In this document: positions 47,750 through 55,905 of the stretch, one piece after another
How the letters are laid out: each line of letters starts with the position of its first letter
Numbering within the stretch: position 1 is the first letter of the stretch
Source: Capsulimonas sp039928515
GTDB lineage: Bacteria > Armatimonadota > Armatimonadia > Armatimonadales > Capsulimonadaceae
Strand: one strand, 5' to 3'
Length of the DNA: 64,000 nucleotides
Assembly (NCBI RefSeq): GCF_039928515.1
Contig: NZ_JBDSSZ010000112.1
Translations under genes and position numbers: made by a program
The notes under the pieces: generated by a model
The model's database searches: none
What the model was told of the DNA's origin: nothing
The model's input: the letters and a program-made list of their open reading frames with translations, nothing else

Positions 47750-49150
47750 ATGGTTGTTTGCTTTTCCATTCCCGCGCTGAGCGTCGCTTGTGAGCAGGCG
47801 CGCCGCCCAGATCTCGCCGGCGTTCCCTTCGCCCTCGTCACGGATGACGGCGCCGTCTTTGCGCCTTCAGAACTCGCCGCCGCGCATGGCGTTCGCCCTG
47901 GACAGACTCTTTCCGCCGCCCGCGCTTTCTGCCCGGCCCTCTTAATCCTTCCCTACGACCTTACCGCCTACCAGGGGCGCGCCCGCGTTCTCTGGGACAT
48001 CGCCGCCGCCGAATCCTCCACCGTCGAGCCGATTTCGCCCGAGATCTTTTTTTTGCTTGCCGACAGAACATTTGTTCTTAACAGCGTCCCCTCATTCGCG
48101 TCCGCCATGTCGGATGCCATAGGCGCGCCCGTCCTCGCTGGGATCGGCGCGTCCAAGTTCACCGCCCGCCGCGCCGCCCTTCGCGCGCGTCCTGGGGAAG
48201 TAATGACCGTTCCCCCCGGCGGCGAACTGGAGTTTCTGGGCTCCGTCCCGGTCGCCAATGTTCCTGGCGTGGATGCGAAAGCGCGTGCGCGCCTGGAGAA
48301 GCTCGGGATCCGCACGCTCGGCCAGGCGGCGGGGCACGCGGGGCGGCTGCCGAAGGATCTTCGCCTCGCCGGCGGCCGCCTGGCCGCTCTCGCGCACGGA
48401 CGAGACGGGGACCGCGTCCGCGCCGCTTGGCCGGAGCGTACGGAGGAGGCGCAGACGGCGTTCGAGGACGAGACGCAGTATCTTCCGCTGATCGACGCGG
48501 CGCTCCTGCGCCTTTCGGAAAAGATCGCCGTGCGCATCCAGTCGCGGCACGAATATTGCCGCACGCTTTCGCTCCAGGTGGCGCACGCGCGCGGCGTGGC
48601 CAGCCACTGGGAGCGCCTGGTCCTGCCGGCGTCGGACGCGGCGGCGATTCACCGCGGCGCGCTCAGGCTCCTAGAGCGCACCCGGCCAGAGCGTGGCGTC
48701 CTGGGACTTCGGCTCGTCGCAGGTGAACTCGGCTCCGGATCTGGTCTTCAGCTTTCTCTGCTGGATGAGAACGGCGGCGCAATGCCGGCGGAGCGTGAGC
48801 GCAAGACGGCGGCGGCGCTGATCTATATTCGGGAGCGATGGGGCGGCGGCTCGGTGACGACCGCCGAGGCGATGTACGAGGCGACGCAGCGCGCGCTGCG
48901 CGCCTATCCGCTGGGGCACAAAACCCGCGAGGCTGTCCAGGTGCGCCTCCAGGACGGAACGCCGGCGGCGTTCGCTGGCAAAAAGACGCGACATGTGGTC
49001 GCGTGCGTCCAGAACCACTGGCGGGAGACGCAGGCGGCGGGCGCGGCGACGTCGGAGCGCGAGGTCTGGCGGGTGCTGACCGCCGCCGGCGCGCTTGCCG
49101 AACTGCACGAGGCGGACGGAGACTGGACGCTTCAGGCCATGGCCGACTAA
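47750..49150 (+). CDS. imuB: ImuB-like Y-family protein, catalytic residues missing
   Basis: 466 residues with GGAGG 7 bases upstream. The Y-family layout is clear ('SVACEQARRPDLAGVPFALVTDDGAVFAPSELAAAHGVRPGQTLSAARAFCP', 'VANVPGVDAKARARLEKLGIRTLGQAA'), but the first catalytic Asp (usual D-x-D-x-F/Y-F-A-S-V-E) is gone ('CFSIPALSVACEQ') and the S-x-D-E motif reads 'EPISPEIFFLLAD'. So it is non-catalytic like ImuB. 'SGLQLSLLDENG' is a probable sliding-clamp motif. It would bring DnaE2 to stalled forks. No ImuA gene is visible upstream. Confidence 0.8.
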   Translation: MVVCFSIPALSVACEQARRPDLAGVPFALVTDDGAVFAPSELAAAHGVRPGQTLSAARAFCPALLILPYDLTAYQGRARVLWDIAAAESSTVEPISPEIFFLLADRTFVLNSVPSFASAMSDAIGAPVLAGIGASKFTARRAALRARPGEVMTVPPGGELEFLGSVPVANVPGVDAKARARLEKLGIRTLGQAAGHAGRLPKDLRLAGGRLAALAHGRDGDRVRAAWPERTEEAQTAFEDETQYLPLIDAALLRLSEKIAVRIQSRHEYCRTLSLQVAHARGVASHWERLVLPASDAAAIHRGALRLLERTRPERGVLGLRLVAGELGSGSGLQLSLLDENGGAMPAERERKTAAALIYIRERWGGGSVTTAEAMYEATQRALRAYPLGHKTREAVQVRLQDGTPAAFAGKKTRHVVACVQNHWRETQAAGAATSEREVWRVLTAAGALAELHEADGDWTLQAMAD

Positions 49151-49235
49151 TCGACAGCATGGCCGATTGATACAGATGAACGGCTTTTCATAGACGGTCG
49201 AATTTCACGATGGATTTTACTGTAACTCACACGAT

Positions 49236-52200
49236 ATGTTCTCACATCTGCACGTACACACCGAATACAGCTTCCTGGATGGCGCGAGCCGTATTGAGGA
49301 TCTGGTCCGCGCGGCGGCCGCGATGGGCATGCCCGCGATCGCGATGACCGATCATGACCACGTCTCGGCCGCCGTCAAGTTCACCCACTGCTGCCGCCAG
49401 TACAGCGTGAAGCCGATCCTGGGCGCCGAGGTGACCATGGAAGACGGCACGCACTTGACGCTCCTCGCTGAGACGCGCGCCGGCTACGCGAACCTCTGCC
49501 GCCTGCTGACGCTCTCCTATGCCGACGGCGGCCGCCTGACGCCGCGCCTGCGCTGGTCGCATCTGTCGCCGCTTGCCGCAGGCCTGATCTGCCTCTCCGG
49601 ATGCATTCGAGGGCGCATCGCCTGGCATGTGCTGCGCCACGAGTACTCCGCCGCCAAAGTGATGGCCGAGCGGCTCGCCGTCTGGTTCCCCGGCGCGTTT
49701 TATATCGAGCTGCAGGACGATCTGACGCCCGGTTCGGAGCGCGTCGCGCGCGAGCTCGCCATGCTGGCGGATTCGATTGGCGCGCCGGCGGTGGCCACCA
49801 ACAACGTCCATTACGCCGCGCCCTACGGTTTCGTCGCCCACGATCTACTGCGCTGCGTGCGCGCCGGCGTCACGGTTCGTGAGGTGCATCCGGATCGGCC
49901 GTTCAACAATCAGCGCTATCTCAAAAGCGCCTTCGAAATGCAGCAGCTCTTCGGTTGGCGTCCCGATGCTTTGGCGAATACCGTACGGATCAGCGATCGC
50001 TGCGAAGACGTTCTGCCGGCGGGCGAGGATATCACGCCGAAGTTCGCGGGCGGCGACGCGGCCCTGGAGCTTCGGCGCCTGGCGTACGACGGCGCGCGGC
50101 GTCGGTACCGGAGCGCGCCGGCGGGGCTTCGCGGACGGCTGGAGCATGAGCTTTCGGTCATCACGACGCTGGGATACGCCGACTATTTCCTGATGGTGCG
50201 CGACGTCGTGCGCTGGGCCCGGGCGCAGGGAATCCGGGCGACGGGGCGCGGATCCGCCGCGGACTGCTGCGTCGCTTATTGCCTGGATCTGACCGACGTC
50301 GATGTGATCGCGCGCAATCTCCCATTTGCCCGTTTCCTCGTGCCTGGGAAGACACCAGATATCGATATGGATTTTCCCAGCTCACGCCGCGACGAAGTCT
50401 TCGAGCATGTGGTGCGCACGTACGGCGAGCCGAATGTCGCCGTCGTCTGCACATTCCACACCTACTGGGCAAGGTCGGCCATCCGGGATATCGGCAAGGC
50501 CCTGGCGCTGCCGGCGGACGCCCTGACGTTCCTGGCTAGGCATATCAGCCACTTCGTCCACGCCGGCGAAATCGGCGCCGCATTCGACGGTTATGCGGAG
50601 CTGCGGCCGCACAAGGCGCTGCGTGATCAGTTCCAGGCGCTGTTCTACTTGTGCGCGCAGATCGCCGGCTTTCCCAGGCACATGGGCAGCCATTCTTCAG
50701 GCGTCGTCATCAGCCGCGTGCCGCTGGCCACCATCGCGCCGCTCTCGCCGTCGGCGCGCGGGATCACGCAGATCTGGACGCTGGATAAAGACGACGCGGA
50801 GACCGTCGGCGCGATCAAGTTCGACATCCTCGCCCTGCGCATGCTCTCCGCCGTCGCGGACGCCGAAGACGAACTCGCCAGGTCGCATCCAGACTTTGCC
50901 TACGACCGGATCCCAATGGACGATGACGCGACCTACAATATGATCCAGTCGGGCAAGGCGATCGGCGCATTCCAGTTTGAATCGGCGGCGCAGATGAGCC
51001 TGGCGGTAACGCTTCAGCCGACGCATTTTGAGGACCTGGTGGCGTCGGTGGCGCTGATCCGACCGGGGCCGGTGCGCGGCAACGTGGTCAATCGATTCGT
51101 GGCGGCAAGAAACGGCTACGCGCGTGTCGACGTCCTCCACCCGGCGCTGGAGATCTCCCTCGCCAAAACCTACGGGTGCGTTGTTTTTCAGGAGCAAGTC
51201 AACGACGTGTTCCAAGCCATGACCGGGTGCAGCGAAGGCGAAGCGGACGCCATGCGCAAGGCGCTTACGAGGCACACCAAAGAAGGCACGCTGGACCAGG
51301 CGGGAATGGAGTTCATTGAGCGCGCACGGCGCCGCTGGCCGGATCTTCGCCCTAAGACGGCCTTTATGATCTGGCAGCAAATCGCCGGCTGGGCCGGATA
51401 TGGGTTTATCGAGGGACACGCCGCCAGCTTCGCCTTGACGGGATACCGGACCGCCTATCTCTCGGTCCACCATCCTGCCCCGTTCTACGCCGGCCTGATG
51501 TCCGAGCAGCCGATGGGCTTCTACAGCGCCAACAGCCTGGCGGCGGAGGCGCGGCGTCGCGGTGTCCAGATCCTGCCGCTGGATATCAACGAGAGCGGCG
51601 ACAAATGCCATGCACAGACGGACGATGCCCTTCGCCTGGGATTTCGCCTCCTCGCGGATCTTCGCGCCGAGGATATCGCCGCCGTACTCGAGGTGCGCGC
51701 CTCCAGGCCGTTCGCGTCCCTTCTCGATTTCTGCGCGCGCCTGCCGCTGCGCCGCGACGCGCTGGAAAACCTCATTCTTGCCGGCGCATTCGATTCGCTC
51801 CACCCAGAGCGGCGCGGACTGCTCTGGGCGCTCGATCAGACAATCTGTACGGCGATGTCCTACCGGTCGACCGGCGGCGTTCAGCGGGAGCTGGCGCTCG
51901 GCGAGGCGGCGGCTCTCTCCACCCCGTGCAGCAACATTGATGACTTCAGCGCCTGGGAGCGATTTCTGTGGACATGGCGACTGACGGGCGTGACGGCGGA
52001 GTGCCATGTGATGAGCCATTTCCGGGATCAGCTTCGCGCACGCGGCTTCATCACGGCGATGGAGGCGCAGCAGGCGCTGGACGGATCGATCGTGCGCGTC
52101 GCTGGGATCAACATCCGTCCCCACCGGCCGCCGACGCGCTCGGGCAAGCCGGTCCTGTTCTCTTCCCTGGAGGACGAGACAGAGATCCTGCAATTGATCA

Positions 52201-52397
52201 CGTTTGGGCAGGCGATCGACAAATACACGAGCGTGTTCTTATTGTCGCAGTCCGTCATGGTGGAGGCAAAGGTGCAGCGCAACGGGAAAGGCGTCACGCT
52301 GATCGTGCAGCGCGCCGCGCCCTTCCGTGTTCCGAGGTTGGCGCAAAACGTCGCGCAGGGATATCCCGCGCGGCCGACGGCGCCCGTGCTTAGTTAA
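49236..52397 (+). CDS. dnaE2: Error-prone DNA polymerase DnaE2
   Basis: 1053 residues, typical of DnaE2. The PHP domain starts 'FSHLHVHTEYSFLDGASRIEDLV' and includes 'AIAMTDHDHVSAAVKF'. The polymerase core has 'GIRATGRGSAADCCVAYCLDLTDVDVIARNLPFARFLVPGKTPDIDMDFPSSRRDEVF', with the catalytic D-x-D, and 'GFPRHMGSHSSGVVIS'. 'GYGFIEGHAASFALTGYRTAYLSVHHPAPFYAGLMSEQPMGFYS' is characteristic of the family. The OB domain is near the end. No ribosome site is seen at the ATG, 85 bases after imuB. Together with ImuB it forms a mutagenic translesion polymerase complex. Confidence 0.9.
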   Translation: MFSHLHVHTEYSFLDGASRIEDLVRAAAAMGMPAIAMTDHDHVSAAVKFTHCCRQYSVKPILGAEVTMEDGTHLTLLAETRAGYANLCRLLTLSYADGGRLTPRLRWSHLSPLAAGLICLSGCIRGRIAWHVLRHEYSAAKVMAERLAVWFPGAFYIELQDDLTPGSERVARELAMLADSIGAPAVATNNVHYAAPYGFVAHDLLRCVRAGVTVREVHPDRPFNNQRYLKSAFEMQQLFGWRPDALANTVRISDRCEDVLPAGEDITPKFAGGDAALELRRLAYDGARRRYRSAPAGLRGRLEHELSVITTLGYADYFLMVRDVVRWARAQGIRATGRGSAADCCVAYCLDLTDVDVIARNLPFARFLVPGKTPDIDMDFPSSRRDEVFEHVVRTYGEPNVAVVCTFHTYWARSAIRDIGKALALPADALTFLARHISHFVHAGEIGAAFDGYAELRPHKALRDQFQALFYLCAQIAGFPRHMGSHSSGVVISRVPLATIAPLSPSARGITQIWTLDKDDAETVGAIKFDILALRMLSAVADAEDELARSHPDFAYDRIPMDDDATYNMIQSGKAIGAFQFESAAQMSLAVTLQPTHFEDLVASVALIRPGPVRGNVVNRFVAARNGYARVDVLHPALEISLAKTYGCVVFQEQVNDVFQAMTGCSEGEADAMRKALTRHTKEGTLDQAGMEFIERARRRWPDLRPKTAFMIWQQIAGWAGYGFIEGHAASFALTGYRTAYLSVHHPAPFYAGLMSEQPMGFYSANSLAAEARRRGVQILPLDINESGDKCHAQTDDALRLGFRLLADLRAEDIAAVLEVRASRPFASLLDFCARLPLRRDALENLILAGAFDSLHPERRGLLWALDQTICTAMSYRSTGGVQRELALGEAAALSTPCSNIDDFSAWERFLWTWRLTGVTAECHVMSHFRDQLRARGFITAMEAQQALDGSIVRVAGINIRPHRPPTRSGKPVLFSSLEDETEILQLITFGQAIDKYTSVFLLSQSVMVEAKVQRNGKGVTLIVQRAAPFRVPRLAQNVAQGYPARPTAPVLS

Positions 52398-52473
52398 TGC
52401 TTGTATGGCTGGAGCAAATGAAAACTGAGTGCTTGTATGGCAGAAGCGAACGGAAGACTATGTGCTTGTATGG
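52398..52473. repeat. Tandem ~32-bp repeats after dnaE2
   Basis: TGCTTGTATGG occurs exactly at 52398, 52430 and 52463, and the bases between the first two copies resemble those between the second and third. A weaker fourth copy is near 52513. The first copy starts right after the dnaE2 stop codon. Role unknown. Confidence 0.65.
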
Positions 52474-52557
52474 AATTTTTGGGACCGTTCTCCCCCTGGG
52501 CTCAGCTGGGCCAGCTTGATTGTATGAAAATATGGGGCGCGTCTCCACCGATGAGAA

Positions 52558-52577
52558 TATATTGATCGATTAATAGA
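52558..52577. repeat. Palindrome copy 5
   Basis: TATATTGATCGATTAATAGA; the central ATTGATCGAT is perfect and the arms are weaker. It ends 12 bases before the start codon of the gene at 52590 and abuts its ribosome site, so a bound protein could block or guide expression. Confidence 0.7.
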
Positions 52578-52589
52578 AAGGAACATCAA

Positions 52590-52988
52590 ATGAGCAGTGC
52601 AACCTTAGAGGCTACGGAGAAGGCAGGAGTTACGGACACGGCGGGAGGAGTTATGGACGCAAACGAGATCGCGGAAAAGTACACCATCACGGCGGCTCCA
52701 GTGGACGCGGTGAATGGTCAGATTCCGCAGAAGTTCATCGATCTATTGAAGAAAGCGAAGGCGGATGACGAGATGCGGGTCTTCACCGTGGGCTTCAAGC
52801 CGGCAGTGGAGGACGAAAACGCCCCGCGTCGCCGCGCCACGGATATGACTGCGACAGCGCTGGTGGTCGTGGAATTTGGCGAAGCGAAGATCCTTTCCTG
52901 GAACAAGCCGACCTTGGAAATGTCGGAGCACGAGGACGCCTTTGCGGAGGCGGCGCTGCGGGCCGTGGCGCGTGCTGGTGACGATTGA
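52590..52988 (+). CDS. Hypothetical protein with own terminator
   Basis: 132 residues with AAAGGAAC before the ATG. 'EIAEKYTITAAPVDAVNGQIPQKFIDLLKKAKADDEMRVFTVGFKPAVEDENAPRRRATDMTATALVVVEFGEAKILSWNKP' appears as an alpha/beta domain. No family recognised. It is a single-gene unit: palindrome in the leader, perfect terminator after the stop. Confidence 0.6.
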   Translation: MSSATLEATEKAGVTDTAGGVMDANEIAEKYTITAAPVDAVNGQIPQKFIDLLKKAKADDEMRVFTVGFKPAVEDENAPRRRATDMTATALVVVEFGEAKILSWNKPTLEMSEHEDAFAEAALRAVARAGDD

Positions 52989-53007
52989 GTTTTAAGTTGC
53001 GCCCAAA

Positions 53008-53047
53008 CAAACAAGCCTTGCCGGCGATCGCCGGCAAGGCTTGTTTG
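53008..53047. terminator. 40-bp perfect palindromic terminator
   Basis: A 20-base arm from CAAACAAACAAGCC to GCGA is followed directly by its exact complement (centre between 53027 and 53028). T-rich outer bases on both strands suit a bidirectional terminator. Confidence 0.85.
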
Positions 53048-53383
53048 CATAGTTGTTCATCCGCCTGACACGATCATGTATATTGCACAAACAAAAGAAT
53101 TATCCCGCATGGATGCTCCTCCGCTTTAGTGCGCCTTAGCTGAATCTTCTTAACATAAAGTATCGGGAGATCTAGGATGATTGATCCTGGCAAACCTGTG
53201 CGCTTCCGCTCGAAATCAACAATGACTATTCTATAAGCGGGAGAAAGGAAGAGCGAAACCGAGTGGTGAGGTCTGGCAACCCAAATTCGCCAGGCAAAAG
53301 GATCTGCAAAAGCTACATCCGGGGGCCTAATCCCGGGGCGTCGCTGTCGCAGATCCATGAACGAGAAAGGGATATCCACTACT
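53048..53383. other. Non-coding region before a small membrane peptide
   Basis: No supported gene of normal size. A 19-codon frame with GGGAG upstream (53177-53236, MIDPGKPVRFRSKSTMTIL) could be a leader peptide. CCGGGGGCCTAATCCCGGG near 53319-53337 can form a hairpin. Overlapping ORFs on both strands look like shadows. It may hold regulatory RNA for the small ORF at 53384. Confidence 0.35.
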
Positions 53384-53467
53384 ATGGACATCGAAGCTTG
53401 GTTTACCGTAATCAGTATCGCATTCGCGATCGCGGCCCTGGTCCTTCACATCATCAGCATTGCCTAA
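53384..53467 (+). CDS. 27-residue hydrophobic peptide, toxin-like
   Basis: MDIEAWFTVISIAFAIAALV and seven more residues: a single membrane helix with a short polar N-terminus. An in-frame ATG at 53357 would add nine residues. Size and pattern resemble holin-like or type I toxin peptides. Ribosome site is weak (AAAGGG 12 bases upstream), as common for such toxins. No antisense RNA was identified. Confidence 0.4.
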   Translation: MDIEAWFTVISIAFAIAALVLHIISIA

Positions 53468-53572
53468 TGATAGATGATGCATGTCTTCCGGCTGATGCAA
53501 GTAGCCGATGACATTTCCTGGTCTTGCAGTCGCTGGCGTCCATCGTGACATGGGCTCCAGCGACAACTACCC

Positions 53573-53791
53573 CTATTTTCCCACATTTTGCGAGGTTTTG
53601 CACCTCTCCTGAATAACTTTGGCGCCGTTATTATAAGTATTGGCGAGGGATGGCTGGATCTGGAGGACTTTTTGGCGGAAGACTCGCCGCAGCAAGTCTC
53701 CAATTCGCTGCGGATTCTCGACCGTCCAAAAATTCTTAGAGATTTCCTGCGTCCGTCCAGTACAAACCGGACCGCTGTGACCCCTAGGCAT
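53573..53791 (-). CDS. Uncertain small ORF (DciA-like pattern)
   Basis: 72 residues; 'ENPQRIGDLLRRVFRQKVLQIQPSLA' vaguely resembles the start of DciA-type proteins. No ribosome site is seen, and an overlapping plus-strand ORF of 73 codons is about equally likely. The 53468-53834 interval otherwise shows nothing convincing. Confidence 0.2.
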   Translation of the reverse strand: MPRGHSGPVCTGRTQEISKNFWTVENPQRIGDLLRRVFRQKVLQIQPSLANTYNNGAKVIQERCKTSQNVGK

Positions 53792-53834
53792 AGACCATCA
53801 CAGGTCTGAACTCACCGCTTAAAGGAGATTGTCT

Positions 53835-54041
53835 ATGCACTGGGGACCCTGGGCGCTGTTTATCGCCCATCATCAGAATATTCAGATACCGCCAATCCTG
53901 GCCGACGAATTGGATCATGCATTGCTTCATTGTCTGTTGGAGCCACTCTTTAAGAAAGCCCAGAAGGAAATAGTAAAGTGGTGGCGCAAACGCTGCCAGG
54001 GCGCGGATAATCGACCAGGCCCAGACTCTTCAGTTCGCTGA
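53835..54041 (+). CDS. Small hypothetical protein
   Basis: 68 residues from ATG 53835, preceded by an excellent AAAGGAGATTGTCT site. It starts MHWGPWALFIAHHQNIQIPP, then 'ILADELDHALLHCLLEPLFKKAQKEIVKWWRKRC', an amphipathic and finally basic helix. Its 3' end overlaps the convergent ATPase gene by 92 bases. Function unknown. Confidence 0.5.
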   Translation: MHWGPWALFIAHHQNIQIPPILADELDHALLHCLLEPLFKKAQKEIVKWWRKRCQGADNRPGPDSSVR

Positions 54042-55701
54042 TATTCGCGCTGAAGGCGGAGCTGGTGATCGACTGCCGGCTCCGCTTTGCCAGCTCGTCG
54101 CGCGTAAGGGCCTTCGGATGCGTCGTCAGGAGCTGCTCGACGATGCGCCCCTGCGCCGCCGGTAGCCGCTGGATCCACGCCTGGTGGAGCTGAGCGCGCG
54201 TGGCCGGTGGCGTTGACGATTTCGCCTTCGTCCGTCCGGATGCCGTCAGCGCCACCATTCCTCCGGACGGATAGCAGATCAGCCCTGCGTCCTTCATCCG
54301 CGTAATATGCGCACTGAACGCGCTGCTCTTGCTGGAGATATCGGAATAGACCGCCACATTGGAGCGGTCGACGCCTTTGACCCCAAGCCGCTCAAAGCTG
54401 GCCAGCGTGTCCAGGATCCGTTGCTGCGGCGCCGGAATGGAGCTCTTGGCAGGGATCATGTATCCTGGGGGAGCAGTCTTTGGCGTGGGAGGCTTCTCCG
54501 CCCTTTCTCGGATGATTTCAGACTTCGGCTCAGGTTCCGCGTAGACAAGCGCGGCCGGCGCTGGCGGCCGCACGCGCGCGATCGCTTCATGGAGGCGTAC
54601 TACCTGGTCTGTAATCTCCCGCGCATGGTCCGCGAGCGCCGCTGCCGTCTCCTGAAGCTGGCTGACTTGCTCCTCGGAAACCACCGGAACTTCGATGCGC
54701 ACTTCCACCAGCTTCTCCACAGTCTGAATCTCACCTCCCGGCCGCGCCTTCAGCTCCGCGATCTGCCGGCGAAGCTGCTCCACCGTCGACGCCTCCGCCT
54801 CGGCTTGGGCCGGGAGGTCCGTGAGCTGGGCGAGCAAGGCGGCGATCGCCGCCGGCGCGGGCGGCGGCGCATAGGCCCCGGCCCCCACCGCGCTTGCGTC
54901 TGGATGCGACGTCGTAACCGCGCCGGTCAGCACCACTTGTAGGTCCGTGATGCGTTCCCCGTCGGCGCCGACAAAGGCCGGCCCAGAAATATAGAACTGT
55001 CCGGGTCGGAGGCGCTTCAAAGCAACGCGTGATCGCGCATCCATCCCCAGACCTTCCCCGGCGCGCTTCACGTCCACGTCTTGATCCGTGAGCCCTATCA
55101 TTTTGTTGAGCAAATCGCCGGCGGCGTCCTTATGAACCTTAGCGAGGCGCTGGGTGGCTAAGATCGGTGCAAATCCGCGCTTGCGACCTTGGCTACATAG
55201 TTGTATCACGGCGTCCGTCGATTCCGCGTCTCCGGATCCTCGCTCTGGCGCGAAAACGTGTGCTTCGTCGATCACAACGAGCAGCGGCCGCCACATCTCA
55301 CGCGGCAGCCCCATCAGCTCCTGGAGGAAGATGCGCACGAACTTTCTCTTGTCGCTGGGAGATAAATCGTAGAGATCGATCACGGCCGATGCGCGCAGCT
55401 CCACCAGGCGCCGGCAGAGCAGGGCGGCCGAAGCCGGTTCCGCAGGCACATCGCCTTCTTTACCAGCCAGGATGAAATCGAATTTTTCGCGCAAGCTCGC
55501 GAACTCGCCCTCCGGATCGAGCACGATCTGCTGCACGTGGCCATGGGTCTGCTCCAGGATATATCGGAGCGCACGGCTCTTGCCGCCGCCGCTCGCCGCC
55601 TGGATCAGCAGGCGTGATGAGAGCAGGCGCCCCAGGTCCAGCGCGGCGCCGGGCGCGCCTTCTTCAATGGGCAGGAGTGGGATCATAGGATTCATCGTCA
55701 T
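53950..55701 (-). CDS. HerA/FtsK-like ATPase with winged-helix tail
   Basis: 583 residues. Walker A 'LLIQAASGGGKSRALRYILEQ', 'QIVLDPEGEFASL', Walker B 'RPLLVVIDEAHVFAPERGSGDAES' and 'ILATQRLAKVHKDAAGDLLNKMIGLTDQDVDVKRA' place it in the HerA/DUF87 group. Residues about 280-400 contain P/A-rich linker and a coiled coil. Two winged-helix-like repeats follow ('QQRILDTLASFERLGVKGVDRSNVAVYSDISSKSSAFSAHITRMKDAGLI' and 'QGRIVEQLLTTHPKALTRDELAKRSRQSITSSAFSANISELKSLGLV'). Could be a DNA translocase for transfer, partition or defence. No NurA nuclease is next to it. Confidence 0.8.
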   Translation of the reverse strand: MTMNPMIPLLPIEEGAPGAALDLGRLLSSRLLIQAASGGGKSRALRYILEQTHGHVQQIVLDPEGEFASLREKFDFILAGKEGDVPAEPASAALLCRRLVELRASAVIDLYDLSPSDKRKFVRIFLQELMGLPREMWRPLLVVIDEAHVFAPERGSGDAESTDAVIQLCSQGRKRGFAPILATQRLAKVHKDAAGDLLNKMIGLTDQDVDVKRAGEGLGMDARSRVALKRLRPGQFYISGPAFVGADGERITDLQVVLTGAVTTSHPDASAVGAGAYAPPPAPAAIAALLAQLTDLPAQAEAEASTVEQLRRQIAELKARPGGEIQTVEKLVEVRIEVPVVSEEQVSQLQETAAALADHAREITDQVVRLHEAIARVRPPAPAALVYAEPEPKSEIIRERAEKPPTPKTAPPGYMIPAKSSIPAPQQRILDTLASFERLGVKGVDRSNVAVYSDISSKSSAFSAHITRMKDAGLICYPSGGMVALTASGRTKAKSSTPPATRAQLHQAWIQRLPAAQGRIVEQLLTTHPKALTRDELAKRSRQSITSSAFSANISELKSLGLVDYPRPGSVCATTLLFPSGLS

Positions 55702-55719
55702 TTCTTTACAAAATACTCA

Positions 55720-55748
55720 TTGACATCGGCTTTGCCCGGTGGTATTAT
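55720..55748 (+). promoter_or_regulatory. Strong promoter with no gene downstream
   Basis: TTGACA (55720-55725), 17-base spacer, TATTAT (55743-55748), reading right from just upstream of the divergent ATPase gene. It leads into a 150-bp stretch without a convincing ORF. Confidence 0.7.
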
Positions 55749-55754
55749 TTCCGT

Positions 55755-55905
55755 GCTCCTTGTGCGCCGGCCGCGTCTAGGTCGACATAAAATGACAGGG
55801 CGCTGCGCCCCGAAACACAGTGTAGGCTGAGTGCAGATATCGACAATGCCAAAAGCCGAAACCAGCATCCCCGCGAGGCGATATCCTGCGCGGGGACCCC
55901 TTCTT
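55755..55905 (+). ncRNA. Candidate small RNA
   Basis: Starting about 7 bases after the -10 box, the transcript would have a GGGCGC-TGC-GCCC hairpin near 55799-55812 and end at CCCCGCG...CGCGGGG (about 55870-55896) followed by ACCCCTTCTTATT. Only ORFs of 24 codons or less are present. Promoter plus terminator without a gene suggests a regulatory RNA, about 150 nt. Confidence 0.45.

Noticed and set aside
50697..52193. 498-codon minus-strand ORF inside dnaE2
   Set aside because: Antisense of a confirmed polymerase gene, no ribosome site and shadow composition.
53263..53511. 82-codon plus-strand ORF over the small membrane peptide
   Set aside because: Starts with GTG GTG, is rich in H, R, P and S, and overlaps the better membrane peptide in another frame.
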